From Gammaproteobacteria bacterium (lineage in GTDB: Bacteria > Pseudomonadota > Gammaproteobacteria > SZUA-229): 64,000 nucleotides of DNA. The stretch spans positions 1 through 64,000 of the forward strand of contig JAOULC010000001.1 of assembly GCA_029882215.1 (NCBI GenBank), given 5' to 3'. The notes beneath the pieces were generated by a model. It was not told where the DNA came from and did not search any database. It saw only the letters and a list, made by a program, of their open reading frames with translations. Below, piece by piece: positions 7,930 through 18,044 of this stretch. Made by a program: the position numbers and the translations under genes. Position 1 is the stretch's first letter. Each line of letters starts with the position of its first letter.

Positions 7930-9222
7930 ATGTCTTTAATTACACTTGGGATCAATCATAAAACGGCTCCGGTCGAGATACGTGAACAGGTCGCGTTTAC
8001 ACCAGAACGCCTGCCAGAAGCGCTCAAACAGTTACAAGCTTTACCCGGCGTTAATGAGGCCGCCATCCTGTCGACATGCAACCGTACTGAAATATACTGT
8101 TCTCTCGATAATAGCAATAATAGTGCTGATACTGATGATATCAATAATAAAGACCAGCAAATTATCAACTGGTTCAGCCAGTTTCATAATATTCCTTTGG
8201 CCACACTGAGCAAACACCTCTACGAACACGAGCATACCGATACCATACGCCATGCCTTTAGAGTCGCCTGCGGGCTGGACTCCATGGTGCTGGGCGAGCC
8301 ACAAATACTCGGTCAGATGAAGCAGTCATACGCTGAAGCCAGCCAGCATGGTTCACTGGCTTTATTACTCGGTCGTTTATTCCAGCATGCTTTTACTGTC
8401 GCCAAACAGGTGCGCACAGACACAGCCATCGGCTCCAGCGCTGTATCAGTGGCCTTTGCATCTGTTTCACTGGCAAAGCAAATCTTTGGCAACCTGCAAC
8501 CTTATACCGCGTTAATGATTGGTGCCGGTGAAACGATTGAACTGGCTGCCCGCCACCTTCACAGCAGCGGCATTGGCCATATTATAGTTGCCAACCGCAC
8601 CATTGAACGGGCTCAAACTCTGGCTAAGCAATTCGATGCCGAAGCCATTACCCTGCGGGATATGCCGGAGCACCTGGAACGCGCAGACATTGTTATTTCT
8701 TCTACCGCCAGCTCACTGCCGATACTTGGCAAAGGCACTGTTGAACGCGCACTTAAAAAACGCAAACACAAGCCAATCTTTATGGTGGATATTGCCGTTC
8801 CGCGTGATATTGAAGCCGAAGTCGATGAGCTGGATGATGTTTTTCTGTACACGGTTGATCATTTACAGGAAATTATCACTGAGAATTTAAAATCCCGTCA
8901 GGAAGCCGCTGAACAGGCAGAGGAAATTATAGAAGCTCAGGTTAGCGAGTTTTTAGACTGGCAAAAAACGTTACATGCCGTCGACACTATCCGCGACATT
9001 CGCGAACAGTCAGAAGCTTTGAGTGAAGAAGTGCTTGAGAAAACCTTAAAGCAAATCCAGCAAGGTCAGAGTGCTGAAGACGCGGTTAAGTTTTTAGCCC
9101 GCACTTTAACCAATAAATTTTTACACCAGCCTTCTGCGCAGTTACGCGAAGCAGGTAAACATGGCCAGAAAGATGTCATTGCAGCGGCTAGAAATCTTTT
9201 TTTGGGTAAAAACAAGCCCTAA
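7930..9222 (+). CDS. hemA: Glutamyl-tRNA reductase
   Basis: 430 residues from the ATG at 7930, chosen because the family begins MSLxxLGINHKTAP and Cys50 then falls at the conserved position. An upstream in-frame ATG at 7918 would add four residues. It reduces glutamyl-tRNA to glutamate-1-semialdehyde, the first step of tetrapyrrole synthesis. The catalytic Cys is in LSTCNRTE, substrate binding in LDSMVLGEPQILGQ, and the NADPH domain has MIGAGETIELAARHL. An acidic insert rich in Asn, Asp and Ser (about 61-74) follows the active site. prfA and prmC follow, the usual hemA-prfA-prmC order. Confidence 0.97.
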   Translation: MSLITLGINHKTAPVEIREQVAFTPERLPEALKQLQALPGVNEAAILSTCNRTEIYCSLDNSNNSADTDDINNKDQQIINWFSQFHNIPLATLSKHLYEHEHTDTIRHAFRVACGLDSMVLGEPQILGQMKQSYAEASQHGSLALLLGRLFQHAFTVAKQVRTDTAIGSSAVSVAFASVSLAKQIFGNLQPYTALMIGAGETIELAARHLHSSGIGHIIVANRTIERAQTLAKQFDAEAITLRDMPEHLERADIVISSTASSLPILGKGTVERALKKRKHKPIFMVDIAVPRDIEAEVDELDDVFLYTVDHLQEIITENLKSRQEAAEQAEEIIEAQVSEFLDWQKTLHAVDTIRDIREQSEALSEEVLEKTLKQIQQGQSAEDAVKFLARTLTNKFLHQPSAQLREAGKHGQKDVIAAARNLFLGKNKP

Positions 9223-9240
9223 CCTATTAGAGAAAATACT

Positions 9241-10335
9241 GTGTTAAAAGATTCGATATTAAGAAAACTGGAAAGTCTGATCGAGCGCCATGAAGAAGTG
9301 GGGATGCTAATGACGCAGCCCGAAATCATTAGCGACCAGAATCAGTTCCGTGATCTATCGGTTGAGTATTCTCAGCTTGAACCGCTAGTGATCAGCTTTA
9401 AACACTATCAGCAAGCCATTGAAAACCTCGCCAGCGCAAAAGAAATGATGAAAGACAGTGATCCCGACATGCGCGAAATGGGGGTCGATGAAATGAAGGA
9501 AGCTGATCAGCAAATCAACACGCTGTCACTCGAATTACAAAAATTACTGTTACCAAAAGACCCTCATGATAACAGCAATATCTTTCTCGAAATTCGTGCC
9601 GGTGCAGGTGGTGATGAAGCCGCTATTTTCGCCGGTAATTTATTCCGCATGTATTCGCGTTACGCTGAAACCAAACGCTGGCAGGTCGAAGTTTTAAGCG
9701 AGCACGAAGGTGAGCACGGCGGTTATCGTGAAATTATTGCCCGCGTTGTCGGCTTAGGCGCTTACTCAAAACTCAAGTTTGAATCCGGTGCCCACCGCGT
9801 TCAGCGCGTACCTGAAACCGAATCGCAAGGTCGCGTACATACTTCTGCCGCGACGGTTGTGGTTATGCCGGAGCCTGATGAAGTTGAGAAAGTGAATGAA
9901 ATCAACCCGTCTGAATTACGCGTTGATACCTTTCGTGCATCCGGTGCCGGTGGTCAGCACGTTAACAAAACCGATTCGGCTATTCGTTTAACTCACTTGC
10001 CAACCGGTATTGTGGTTGAATGTCAGGATGAGCGTTCGCAGCATAAAAACCGTGCCCGGGCGATGTCATTATTAATGGCGCGAATCAATAACATTGAAAT
10101 TGAAAAACAGGAAAAAGAACAGGCCCAGACCCGTAAATCATTAGTCGGTACAGGTGACCGCTCTGACCGCATTCGTACTTATAATTACCCACAAGGTCGT
10201 GTTACCGATCACCGTATCAATTTAACACTCTATAAGCTCGATGAAGTCATGCAAGGCCAGATGGAACAGGTACTAGACCCGTTAATCAATGAATATCAGG
10301 CTGAGCAACTGGCATCATTGTCTGATACACAATAA
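9241..10335 (+). CDS. prfA: Peptide chain release factor 1
   Basis: 364 residues, starting with GTG at 9241. RF1 reads UAA and UAG and triggers peptide release. The tripeptide anticodon is of the PxT type (PET, 191-193; E. coli has PAT), and the catalytic GGQ is at 237-239 in [14 protein letters not shown]. It lies 18 bp behind hemA. The GGQ glutamine is the methylation target of PrmC, encoded next. Confidence 0.97.
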   Translation: MLKDSILRKLESLIERHEEVGMLMTQPEIISDQNQFRDLSVEYSQLEPLVISFKHYQQAIENLASAKEMMKDSDPDMREMGVDEMKEADQQINTLSLELQKLLLPKDPHDNSNIFLEIRAGAGGDEAAIFAGNLFRMYSRYAETKRWQVEVLSEHEGEHGGYREIIARVVGLGAYSKLKFESGAHRVQRVPETESQGRVHTSAATVVVMPEPDEVEKVNEINPSELRVDTFRASGAGGQHVNKTDSAIRLTHLPTGIVVECQDERSQHKNRARAMSLLMARINNIEIEKQEKEQAQTRKSLVGTGDRSDRIRTYNYPQGRVTDHRINLTLYKLDEVMQGQMEQVLDPLINEYQAEQLASLSDTQ

Positions 10336-10349
10336 CACAGACAAGCACC

Positions 10350-11195
10350 ATGGCCGACTGTATTGCGCAAATTCTGCAACTGGCTGAACAGCAATTACAG
10401 AATGTCTCGGATTCAGCACGCTTAGATGCAGAAGTTTTATTAGCGATGGTGCTGAATAAAAATCGCAGCTACTTTCGCGCTTTCGCCGAACAAGAGTTAA
10501 CAACGGCTGAGCAACTACAATTCCTAGCCTTATTAGACAAACGCTCAGAAGGCCAGCCAATTGCCCATATTACCGGCCACAGAGAGTTCTGGTCTCTCGA
10601 TTTAACGGTTAACGAGCATACTTTAATCCCCAGACCTGATACTGAAGTGATCATCGAATTTATTCTGCATCACTTCCCTCAGGATAAGCTCAGGCTGGCC
10701 GACCTAGGCACCGGCAGTGGCGCCATTGCTCTGGCACTTGCCAGCGAAAAACCACAATGGGAAATTCTTGCCACCGACCAGTCGGCACAAGCTCTGACAG
10801 TAGCCCAAAATAACGCTTTAAAGCACCAGCTCACTAATGTGTGTTTTAAGCAAGGCAGCTGGTTTGAACCACTGGGTACACAGCCGTTCGATATAATTAT
10901 CAGCAACCCGCCTTATATTCCCGAGCGAGACCCTCACTTATTACAAGGCGATGTTCGCTTTGAACCCATGACCGCACTGGCATCAGGCACAGACGGGTTA
11001 GATGACATCAGACACCTGATTAAGCATGCAAAAACATATTTACAAACACAGGGCTGGTTAATACTGGAACACGGTTATGATCAACAAGCAGCGATTTATC
11101 AGCTGTTTCAACAAGCGGGCTTCATGAATATCAGGCAGAGAAATGACTATGCAGACAATCCACGCATGACAGCCGGACAGTACATTAGAAAGTAA
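10350..11195 (+). CDS. prmC: Release-factor glutamine N5-methyltransferase
   Basis: 281 residues. It uses S-adenosylmethionine to methylate the GGQ glutamine of release factors. The SAM site is DLGTGSG (118-124), the catalytic NPPY motif is at 186-189, and the N-terminal helical domain carries the release-factor contact. It starts 14 bp after prfA, whose product is its substrate. Confidence 0.95.
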   Translation: MADCIAQILQLAEQQLQNVSDSARLDAEVLLAMVLNKNRSYFRAFAEQELTTAEQLQFLALLDKRSEGQPIAHITGHREFWSLDLTVNEHTLIPRPDTEVIIEFILHHFPQDKLRLADLGTGSGAIALALASEKPQWEILATDQSAQALTVAQNNALKHQLTNVCFKQGSWFEPLGTQPFDIIISNPPYIPERDPHLLQGDVRFEPMTALASGTDGLDDIRHLIKHAKTYLQTQGWLILEHGYDQQAAIYQLFQQAGFMNIRQRNDYADNPRMTAGQYIRK

Positions 11196-11255
11196 CTAAA
11201 TTATAATTTAATTCATCTACTTGCCATCTGCATATAACAGGCCTATCTTATTGCT

Positions 11256-11663
11256 ATGGCGCATAGCAATGACATCATTAAACACCGGTTAATCCATTTT
11301 TCCGGTATGCACCCTGACCCGGACCAGGCGGCCAGCAGCATGTTATTGCTACATGATGTTAAAGGTGTATCAAAACTACATCACATCAGCCCACTCTGCC
11401 TGAGAATTGAATACAATATTCAACACCTGAACTTAAAAGTTCTGGAAGATGCATTAGCAGGCGTTGGATTCCATCTTGATAACTCGCTTATCCATAAACT
11501 CAAGCGTGCGCTCCATTACTACAGTGAAGAAACCCAGCAGGCCAATCTTGGATACACACAAAACTGCAAGGACTTTACAAAACGTATTTTCATTAACCAA
11601 TACAGTCATCATGAACATGGCTGCCGTGATGACAGACCAGAACACTGGCGCGAATACAGATAG
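11256..11663 (+). CDS. Uncharacterised small protein with HMA-like fold
   Basis: 135 residues, family not recognised. Residues of about 10-75 alternate strand and helix (RLIHFSGM, a helix with DPDQAASSML, VSKLHHISPLCLRIEYN, LKVLEDALAGVGFHL) in the pattern of a heavy-metal-associated ferredoxin-like domain. The CxxC metal motif is absent. The C-terminal tail HHEHGCRDDRPEHWREYR is His/Cys/Arg-rich and looks conserved. It stands between prmC and the moeB-like gene, both on the plus strand. A metal or sulfur-carrier role would be inference only. Confidence 0.6.
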   Translation: MAHSNDIIKHRLIHFSGMHPDPDQAASSMLLLHDVKGVSKLHHISPLCLRIEYNIQHLNLKVLEDALAGVGFHLDNSLIHKLKRALHYYSEETQQANLGYTQNCKDFTKRIFINQYSHHEHGCRDDRPEHWREYR

Positions 11664-11759
11664 AAGCCTTAGTCGTTAGTGCAAAATCACTCGTCTTATT
11701 AAACATAATAGAAATTCCGGAGCTCCGACTTCGACGAATTATCTGTTATCATTATCACC

Positions 11760-12509
11760 ATGAATGATGACCAACTTTTACGCTATGCTCGCCAAATATT
11801 AATGCCTCAATTCGGCATTGAAGGTCAGCAAAAACTATTGAATTCACACATTGCTATCATTGGCATGGGAGGACTGGGCTCCCCTGCTGCGTTATACCTT
11901 GCCGCTGCAGGCATTGGTGAATTAACGCTTATTGATAGTGATGAGCTGGACCTGACCAACCTGCAAAGGCAAATCGTGCATCAGGAACATAATATTGGTG
12001 TAAATAAGACAGAGTCCGCCAGACAAACTCTGCAGGCACTGAATCCTGAACCAGTGATTAACTGCATCCCCCGACAACTTCATGATGATGATCTAAGCCA
12101 GCTAATCAAAAGCGTCGATGTGGTTATCGATGCCACAGACAATTTCGACAGTCGCTTTGAAATAAACCGCTTTTGCTTTCAGCACAAAACACCTTTAGTC
12201 TCCGGTGCCGCTATCCGCATGGAAGGCCAGCTCAGTGTCTACGATTTCAGAAACGCTGACAGCCCCTGTTATCGCTGTCTTTACCATGAAGTTGAAGCGC
12301 GGGCTGAAACCTGCAGTGAAAATGGCATTCTTGGCCCTGTGGTCGGTACGATTGGCAGCCTGCAGGCGCTTGAGGCGATCAAAGTTATCACTGATATTGG
12401 CGATTCCTTACAGGGTCAGTTATTAATCTTTGATGCCTTCAGCATGGACTGGCGTAAAATGAAGCTGCGTAAAGACCCCGCTTGCCCGGTTTGTAGCTCC
12501 CATAAATAA
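11760..12509 (+). CDS. moeB: MoeB/ThiF/HesA-family sulfur-carrier adenylyltransferase
   Basis: 249 residues. This E1-like enzyme adenylates the C terminus of a small sulfur carrier (MoaD or ThiS type). Seen are the nucleotide-binding loop GMGGLGSP (35-42), DSDELDLTNLQRQ (59-71), DATDNFDSR, two zinc CxxC pairs (Cys170/173 and Cys242/245) and Cys185 in ETCSENGILGPVVG. There is no C-terminal rhodanese domain. The next gene is a JAMM peptidase, a pairing known from ThiF-JAMM sulfur-transfer clusters. No carrier protein gene is in the window. MoeB and HesA cannot be told apart here. Confidence 0.85.
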   Translation: MNDDQLLRYARQILMPQFGIEGQQKLLNSHIAIIGMGGLGSPAALYLAAAGIGELTLIDSDELDLTNLQRQIVHQEHNIGVNKTESARQTLQALNPEPVINCIPRQLHDDDLSQLIKSVDVVIDATDNFDSRFEINRFCFQHKTPLVSGAAIRMEGQLSVYDFRNADSPCYRCLYHEVEARAETCSENGILGPVVGTIGSLQALEAIKVITDIGDSLQGQLLIFDAFSMDWRKMKLRKDPACPVCSSHK

Positions 12510-12532
12510 AATAAAGATTTAGAAATTAGCAG

Positions 12533-12937
12533 ATGCATACAATAAAACTCCCGCGCCAGATCGTTAACAAGATGCTTGCGCACGCACAATCTAAAACCGA
12601 ACAGGAAGTATGTGGATTAATCAGTCTGAGAAACGACAAGCAAATGCAGTTAATCCCCATTAGCAATATTGCAACCGAAGCTTCTCATTTTTTTGAAATG
12701 GATCCCTCCGAAACCATTCAGGCAATGAAAGCCATTCGAGATGAGAAATCTGAACTCTATGCAATTTACCACTCACACCCTTGCGCACCTGCCACACCCT
12801 CAAAGCTAGACGTTGAAAAAGTAGGCTACCCGGATGTACTCTATTTAATTATTTCATTAAACACTAAGGGTGTTTTAGAGCTAAAAGGCTATAAAATTAA
12901 CAATAATCAGGTCATATCCATTGACCTGATTATCTAG
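12533..12937 (+). CDS. JAMM/M67-family metallopeptidase (Mec-like)
   Basis: 134 residues with a complete JAMM zinc site: Glu25 in EQEVCGLI, then His80-Ser-His82-Pro, six residues, Ser90, two residues, Asp93. Bacterial members such as Mec/CysO-peptidase cut products or adducts from the C terminus of ThiS/MoaD-like sulfur carriers. It lies 24 bp after the MoeB-like gene and is probably in its operon, which supports a role in sulfur-carrier processing. The substrate cannot be read from sequence. Confidence 0.85.
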   Translation: MHTIKLPRQIVNKMLAHAQSKTEQEVCGLISLRNDKQMQLIPISNIATEASHFFEMDPSETIQAMKAIRDEKSELYAIYHSHPCAPATPSKLDVEKVGYPDVLYLIISLNTKGVLELKGYKINNNQVISIDLII

Positions 12938-13172
12938 CTGTCAGTAAAGTTTACATAAAAAAATATTTTGTAAGATTTTTCCGTATTAATATAACGATAA
13001 TTCCTTACACAACTATCAGTCTCTGCTACTCTTCTTCCGTACCCAGCCGTCATATCATTTTCTGCCTAAAAATAAATAAACAAAAAAAACGGAAACATAT
13101 AAAACCATACTCTCATTAAAATCAAAGTTGTTAGCCTTATAGCCGGCACTTTGCAGGATACGGTACAGCACA

Positions 13173-13382
13173 ATGGACGAGTTATACGAACTTTTTAATG
13201 AAATTATCATTTTTGAACAAGAAATAAAAAATAATGACAGGGCTACTCGTACATACCCGGACAGAATTAAGGCCCGGAGGGTTTTTCATGACTATCTGGA
13301 GTGGCGATTTAGCAAGATACAACCCAGACTGACTGATTCTGATAACTGGGTTAAAGAGTTAGAGCAGCGCAAATGCGCCTGA
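13173..13382 (+). CDS. Small acidic protein, paralogue A
   Basis: 69 residues, family not recognised. It is about 60 percent identical over 50 residues to the protein at 13855-14034, sharing MDEL.ELF, NND, TYPD.IKA and YLEWR..KI. Helical and charged, no signal peptide or membrane segment. The conservation between the two copies shows that both are real genes. The ribosome binding site is weak (AGGA about 16 nt upstream). The 12938-13172 leader is AT-rich with no FNR box. Confidence 0.7.
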   Translation: MDELYELFNEIIIFEQEIKNNDRATRTYPDRIKARRVFHDYLEWRFSKIQPRLTDSDNWVKELEQRKCA

Positions 13383-13435
13383 CGAGTGAGTCATTGTAAA
13401 CAAATCATCTAACACACAGGTTACAAGGGGTTTTT

Positions 13436-13606
13436 ATGTCCGAAAATGGCGCAGAAAAAAAATATATCATTCTATTCGCAATACTGATTGTTCTGACTGG
13501 ATTCACCTTTGAATCACAATCAGACAATATGCGTTCAGGCAATACGAGCGGGGGGCAGCCATCACCTCATCATCATGTTGCGGAAAACAGAATCAACAAG
13601 CCATAA
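13436..13606 (+). CDS. Small single-span membrane protein
   Basis: 56 residues. The ATG at 13436 follows AAGGGG by five bases. One membrane segment (about residues 10-25, YIILFAILIVLTGFTF) follows a short charged N terminus. The rest is polar with a GGQPSPHHH stretch that could bind metal. No family recognised. It lies between the two paralogous small acidic proteins, on the same strand, which suggests that the three belong together. Confidence 0.55.
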   Translation: MSENGAEKKYIILFAILIVLTGFTFESQSDNMRSGNTSGGQPSPHHHVAENRINKP

Positions 13607-13759
13607 AGCGCCATACTAAGAACATGCAATCACCCCATCCACAGGGTGTTGCCTGACAAATAAGTACCATAGCTTGCTACCATCTACAGCGTCGCACGAT
13701 GTATAGAAGATTAATTGAACCCTTAAATTAACCGAATTCTTTTATTTCTAAAAAACTAT

Positions 13760-13773
13760 TTGATTATTATCAA
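13760..13773 (+). promoter_or_regulatory. FNR/Anr box
   Basis: TTGAT-TATT-ATCAA is a perfect match to the FNR/Anr consensus TTGAT-N4-ATCAA. Its centre (13766.5) would place a class II start site near 13808, with a plausible -10 (AATATC or TATCAG) at 13799-13806. The next start codon is the ATG at 13855 of small acidic protein B. Expression under low oxygen is therefore predicted. Confidence 0.75.
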
Positions 13774-13854
13774 AGCACTTAAGTTCGATAGCTGTGAAAA
13801 TATCAGTATTTGATAACAAAACAAATTTTATTAGATACAGATAACGGAGATATC

Positions 13855-14034
13855 ATGGACGAGCTAGAGGAATTATTTGAAGAATTTATCACTTTTGAAA
13901 GTGAGATTGCAAACAATGACCCTGAAAACTGCACCTACCCAGACAAAATTAAAGCGATGAACCTCTTTGATGAATACCTGGAGTGGCGTCTTGATAAGAT
14001 CCATATTAAACCCTATAGCTGCGCAAGCCAGTGA
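13855..14034 (+). CDS. Small acidic protein, paralogue B, behind an FNR box
   Basis: 59 residues from the ATG at 13855, chosen because it aligns with the start of paralogue A and has CGGAG in front. An upstream in-frame ATG at 13810 would add 15 residues but lies at the predicted transcription start. The sequence begins MDELEELFEEF and has TYPDKIKA and DEYLEWRLDKI in common with paralogue A. Function unknown. The FNR box at 13760 suggests oxygen control. It is convergent with hslO. Confidence 0.7.
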   Translation: MDELEELFEEFITFESEIANNDPENCTYPDKIKAMNLFDEYLEWRLDKIHIKPYSCASQ

Positions 14035-14092
14035 CTCTATTTACTCTATAGCGTAGCAGCTGTGCTGACTCTGTTAGAATATTGATTCCAAC

Positions 14093-14962
14093 TCACTGTA
14101 GGGTATCTGGCCCTTTAGGCTGACCGGCACTGGCAAACAACTGCTCCACATCGACGATATCGTATTCATAATGGGCATTACAAAACTCACAGTCCACCGC
14201 TATTTTTCCTTCTTGCTGAACAGTGTGTTTGACTTCGTCATAACCTAATGACAACAGCATAGAATCGATACGTTCACTTGAGCAGCCACATCTGAAACTG
14301 AAAATCTCCGAGTCAAAAAGCCGCACATCAGATTCATGATATAAACGGTGCAGCATTTCTTTAACCGATAAGCTTAATAACTCTTCAGCGGTAACGGTTG
14401 CAGCCAGCTGCTCATGATGCCCCCATTCAGGCGACTCCTTTTCATCGTTGGGTAGCTCCTGTAACAGAAAACCTGCACAGGTATCATCATTTGATGCCAG
14501 CCATAAGCGGGTTGGTAGTTGCTCTGAACGATTAAAATAATCTTCAATCCCATTTGCCAGCGCATCGCCTTTCAGCTCAATCACACCCTGATAAGGTGTA
14601 CCGTTTTCAGCTTCAATTGTCATCAGCATAGTAGCCTTGCCAAAAATATCGCTTAACGATCCAGCGGGCACCTCACCTTTCCAGCGGGCAATACCCCGTA
14701 CCGTATTGTCAGATGTCGCCTGTACCACCAGCAAATGCAGGGGACCGTCACCCTGAATTTGAAGAATAACCTTACCCTTAAACTTTATTGTGGCAGACAG
14801 CAGTGCTATCGCAGCAAGTGCATCGCCGAGTTGTTTTTTAACAACATCAGGGTATTCATTTCTTTCTAATATCGCTTTCCAGCTGGCATCAAGATGCACC
14901 ATCTCACCCCGAACAAAGGAGTTTTCAATAATGAAACGATGTAATGAGTCGCGCTCGCGCAT
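14093..14962 (-). CDS. hslO: Redox-regulated chaperone Hsp33
   Basis: 289 residues. Hsp33 is a holdase activated by oxidative unfolding. The C-terminal zinc redox switch is complete: CGC (Cys225, Cys227) and CEFC (Cys258, Cys261). The N-terminal part has the family features (HLDASWKAILERNEYP and the QIQGDGPLHLLVVQA region). It is a single gene between the small acidic protein genes and the gatB terminator. Confidence 0.96.
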   Translation of the reverse strand: MRERDSLHRFIIENSFVRGEMVHLDASWKAILERNEYPDVVKKQLGDALAAIALLSATIKFKGKVILQIQGDGPLHLLVVQATSDNTVRGIARWKGEVPAGSLSDIFGKATMLMTIEAENGTPYQGVIELKGDALANGIEDYFNRSEQLPTRLWLASNDDTCAGFLLQELPNDEKESPEWGHHEQLAATVTAEELLSLSVKEMLHRLYHESDVRLFDSEIFSFRCGCSSERIDSMLLSLGYDEVKHTVQQEGKIAVDCEFCNAHYEYDIVDVEQLFASAGQPKGPDTLQ

Positions 14963-15000
14963 AAATATATTCCGAATTCAGAGTGCTTCTGATGTTGTGA

Positions 15001-15036
15001 AAAAAACAGCCTCATGAGAAGGCTGTTTTTATTTTA
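15001..15036 (-). terminator. Terminator behind gatCAB
   Basis: AAAAACAGCC, a 9-nt loop and GGCTGTTTTT form a 10-bp hairpin. On the minus strand it is followed by a run of T's, just after gatB. T's on the plus side too make it potentially bidirectional. Confidence 0.8.
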
Positions 15037-15065
15037 AGACAATGTCTGATGAGTTTTAAAAATCA

Positions 15066-16499
15066 TTACTCACTCAGTTTTTTCTTCAGTAACTGATTAA
15101 CCTGTGCGGGATTTGCCTTGCCTTGTGAAGCCTTCATAATCTGACCAACAAAGAAGCCCATCAGCTGTTCTTTACCGGCTTTAAACTCCGCCGCCTGAAC
15201 AGGATTATTGGCGATGACTTGATCAACCAGTGCTTCAATAGCCGAACTGTCGGTGATTTGTTTCAGGCCTTTTTTATCAATCACGGTATCGGCATCGCCA
15301 TCGCCGGCCCACATTGCCTCAAAGACTTCCTTAGCTATCTTGCCGGAAATTGTATTATCTTCAATGCGCTTGAGCATGCCTGCCAGCATTTCTGCTGAAA
15401 CAGGGCAGTCTTTGATATCCAGATCGTTTTTATTCAGTGATGCACTGACTTCACCCATCATCCAGTTGGCTGCCAGTTTGGCCGCAGCGGAAAGCTCAGC
15501 AACTTTCTCAAAATAGTCAGCCGCTTCTCTGCTTACGGTTAAGATACCGGCATCAACCGATGACAAACCATATTGTTCAATAAAACGATCACGCTTCACA
15601 TCCGGCAGTTCCGGCAAAGTGTCTTTTACTGCCTGCAGGTATTCATCATCGAGTACTACTGGTAACAAATCCGGATCAGGAAAGTAGCGGTAGTCATTAG
15701 CCTCTTCTTTTGAACGCATCGAACGGGTTTCATTTTTATCCGCGTCGTATAAACGCGTTTCCTGAACCACTTTGCCGCCGTCTTCGATCAGATCGATCTG
15801 TCGTTCAACTTCGATGTTAATGGCTTTTTCAACGAACTTGAACGAGTTAATGTTTTTTAACTCGGCACGTGTACCGTATTCTGCCTGACCTTTAGGACGA
15901 ACAGAGACATTGGCATCACAGCGGAAGGAGCCTTCGGCCATATTACCGTCACAAATTCCGATGTACTGAACCAGTGAATGAATTTTACGCATGTAGGCAA
16001 CCGCTTCTTCAGCTGAACGCATGTCCGGCTCAGAAACAATTTCTAACAGCGGTGTACCGGCACGGTTTAAATCAATACCGGTCATGCCATGATAGTCTTC
16101 ATGCAAAGATTTACCGGCATCTTCTTCCAGATGTGCACGGGTGACACCGATGATTTTCTTTGTGCCGTCTTTTAATTCGATCTCAAGTTTGCCGGCTTCA
16201 ACAATCGGCAATTCCATCTGGCTGATCTGATAGCCTTTTGGCAAATCCGGATAGAAATAATTTTTACGCGCAAACACCGAATGTCTCGACACATTGGCAC
16301 CGATTGCCAGACCAAACTTGGCCGCCATTCTGACCGCTTCTGTATTCAGCACCGGCAGTACACCCGGTAAACCTAAATCAACCGCGCAGGCCTGAGTATT
16401 AGGTTCTGCGCCGTAGGCAATTGAAGCGCCCGAAAATATTTTGCTGTTGGTCATCAACTGGGCATGGATTTCCAGACCGATTACGACTTCCCACTGCAT
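15066..16499 (-). CDS. gatB: Asp-tRNA(Asn)/Glu-tRNA(Gln) amidotransferase subunit B
   Basis: 477 residues, normal length. GatB carries the kinase site that activates the misacylated tRNA within the GatCAB complex. Seen are the N-terminal [10 protein letters not shown], the [13 protein letters not shown] signature, the CDANVSVRP region, and a C-terminal helical/YqeY tRNA-binding domain ending in [11 protein letters not shown]. It is the last gene of gatC-gatA-gatB, 61 bp after gatA. Confidence 0.97.
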   Translation of the reverse strand: MQWEVVIGLEIHAQLMTNSKIFSGASIAYGAEPNTQACAVDLGLPGVLPVLNTEAVRMAAKFGLAIGANVSRHSVFARKNYFYPDLPKGYQISQMELPIVEAGKLEIELKDGTKKIIGVTRAHLEEDAGKSLHEDYHGMTGIDLNRAGTPLLEIVSEPDMRSAEEAVAYMRKIHSLVQYIGICDGNMAEGSFRCDANVSVRPKGQAEYGTRAELKNINSFKFVEKAINIEVERQIDLIEDGGKVVQETRLYDADKNETRSMRSKEEANDYRYFPDPDLLPVVLDDEYLQAVKDTLPELPDVKRDRFIEQYGLSSVDAGILTVSREAADYFEKVAELSAAAKLAANWMMGEVSASLNKNDLDIKDCPVSAEMLAGMLKRIEDNTISGKIAKEVFEAMWAGDGDADTVIDKKGLKQITDSSAIEALVDQVIANNPVQAAEFKAGKEQLMGFFVGQIMKASQGKANPAQVNQLLKKKLSE

Positions 16500-16560
16500 A
16501 GTTATTCCACTCTGTTTATTTGTTTAATTAATTTCGCTGATCATTTGCTTTTAAAAATGC

Positions 16561-18033
16561 TTAATCTTCAAACCCTGCCGGACACCGTTCATGCCAGTCA
16601 GTTTGTTGCTGATAGGCATGTGCCACATTCAGCAAATGCGATTCTTCAAAATAGTTTCCGATAACCTGTAAACCAACCGGCATATCATGGGCAAAACCTG
16701 CCGGTATCGACATACCCGGTAAACCTGCCAGGTTCACGGCAATGGTGTAAATGTCTGACAGGTACATTGAAACCGGATCATCCGATTTTTCACCCATGTT
16801 AAACGCCACATTGGGGGACGTCGGCCCCATAATGACATCGACCTGCTCGAAAGCTTTTTTAAAGTCATCACTGATTAAGCGCCGCAGTTTTTGTGCTTTA
16901 ATGTAATAAGCATCGTAATAACCGGCTGACAAGGCATAAGTACCGATCAGAATACGGCGTTTCACTTCTTCACCAAAACCTTCACCACGTGAACGTTTAT
17001 AAAGGTCTTCCAGATCTTTGGGCTCTTCACAACGATGGCCAAAGCGCACACCGTCCATACGCGACAGGTTTGATGAGCATTCAGCCGGTGCTACCACATA
17101 ATAAACCGGCACTGACAAACCACTGTTCGGCAGTGAAATTTCAACAACCTCTGCGCCCATGTCTTTGTATTGCTGGATAGCTGCTTCAACCGTTTTAGCG
17201 ACTTCAGGGTCAAGGCCTTCACCAAAAAACTCTTTAGGTAAGCCAATTTTTAAACCTTTAATGGACTTATTCAGATCAGTGGTGTAATCCGGCACTTCTT
17301 TTTCAATCGAGGTTGAATCCTTTTCATCAAAGCCCGCCATTGCATTCATTAACAGCGCACAGTCTTCAGCGGTTCTGGCCATCGGTCCTGCCTGATCCAA
17401 GCTGGAGGCAAAAGCGATCATGCCATAACGGGAGATACGGCCATAAGTTGGCTTTAACCCGGTTAAATTACAAAGTGAGGCTGGCTGGCGAATTGAGCCA
17501 CCGGTATCGGTTCCGGTTGCCGCTGGAGCAAGACGCGCTGCCACTGCTGCCGCTGAACCACCGGAAGAACCACCGGGTACTTTTTTCAGATCCCATGGGT
17601 TTTTAACTGAACCGTAAAAACTGGTTTCATTCGATGAGCCCATCGCAAACTCATCCATATTGGTTTTACCCAGCATCACTGCGCCCACTGCTTTTAATTT
17701 TGTGACAACAGTTGCATCATAGGGAGAGATAAAGTTATCCAGCATTTTTGAGCCACAACTGCTGCGCACACCTTCCGTACAGAAGATGTCTTTTTGCGCA
17801 AACGGCACCCCTGTCAGCGGCTCCGCCGTACCGGCAGCCAGTCGCTCATCAGCGGCTTTTGCCTGCGCCAGAGCCTGTTCTGCTGTGACGCTAATAAAGC
17901 TGTTTATTTCACCGTCTCTGGCTTTAATACGATCCAGAAAGTACTGCGTCAGTTCAACGCTACTGACTTCTTTCGCCTGTAACATGGCAGATAACTGTGC
18001 CAGTGTTTTATTGTGATACATGTTCATTCCCAT
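16561..18033 (-). CDS. gatA: Asp-tRNA(Asn)/Glu-tRNA(Gln) amidotransferase subunit A
   Basis: 490 residues from the first Met. The second and third Met ([14 protein letters not shown]) are also possible, and a GGGA lies before the third. GatA is the amidase subunit that frees ammonia from glutamine. The Ser-cisSer-Lys triad is present: Lys in FAQKDIF, the serines in [13 protein letters not shown] and [14 protein letters not shown]. It lies 11 bp after gatC. The window cannot show whether GlnRS or AsnRS is missing, so the amidated tRNA is undecided. Confidence 0.97.
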   Translation of the reverse strand: MGMNMYHNKTLAQLSAMLQAKEVSSVELTQYFLDRIKARDGEINSFISVTAEQALAQAKAADERLAAGTAEPLTGVPFAQKDIFCTEGVRSSCGSKMLDNFISPYDATVVTKLKAVGAVMLGKTNMDEFAMGSSNETSFYGSVKNPWDLKKVPGGSSGGSAAAVAARLAPAATGTDTGGSIRQPASLCNLTGLKPTYGRISRYGMIAFASSLDQAGPMARTAEDCALLMNAMAGFDEKDSTSIEKEVPDYTTDLNKSIKGLKIGLPKEFFGEGLDPEVAKTVEAAIQQYKDMGAEVVEISLPNSGLSVPVYYVVAPAECSSNLSRMDGVRFGHRCEEPKDLEDLYKRSRGEGFGEEVKRRILIGTYALSAGYYDAYYIKAQKLRRLISDDFKKAFEQVDVIMGPTSPNVAFNMGEKSDDPVSMYLSDIYTIAVNLAGLPGMSIPAGFAHDMPVGLQVIGNYFEESHLLNVAHAYQQQTDWHERCPAGFED

Positions 18034-18044
18034 CGGTATGATGT

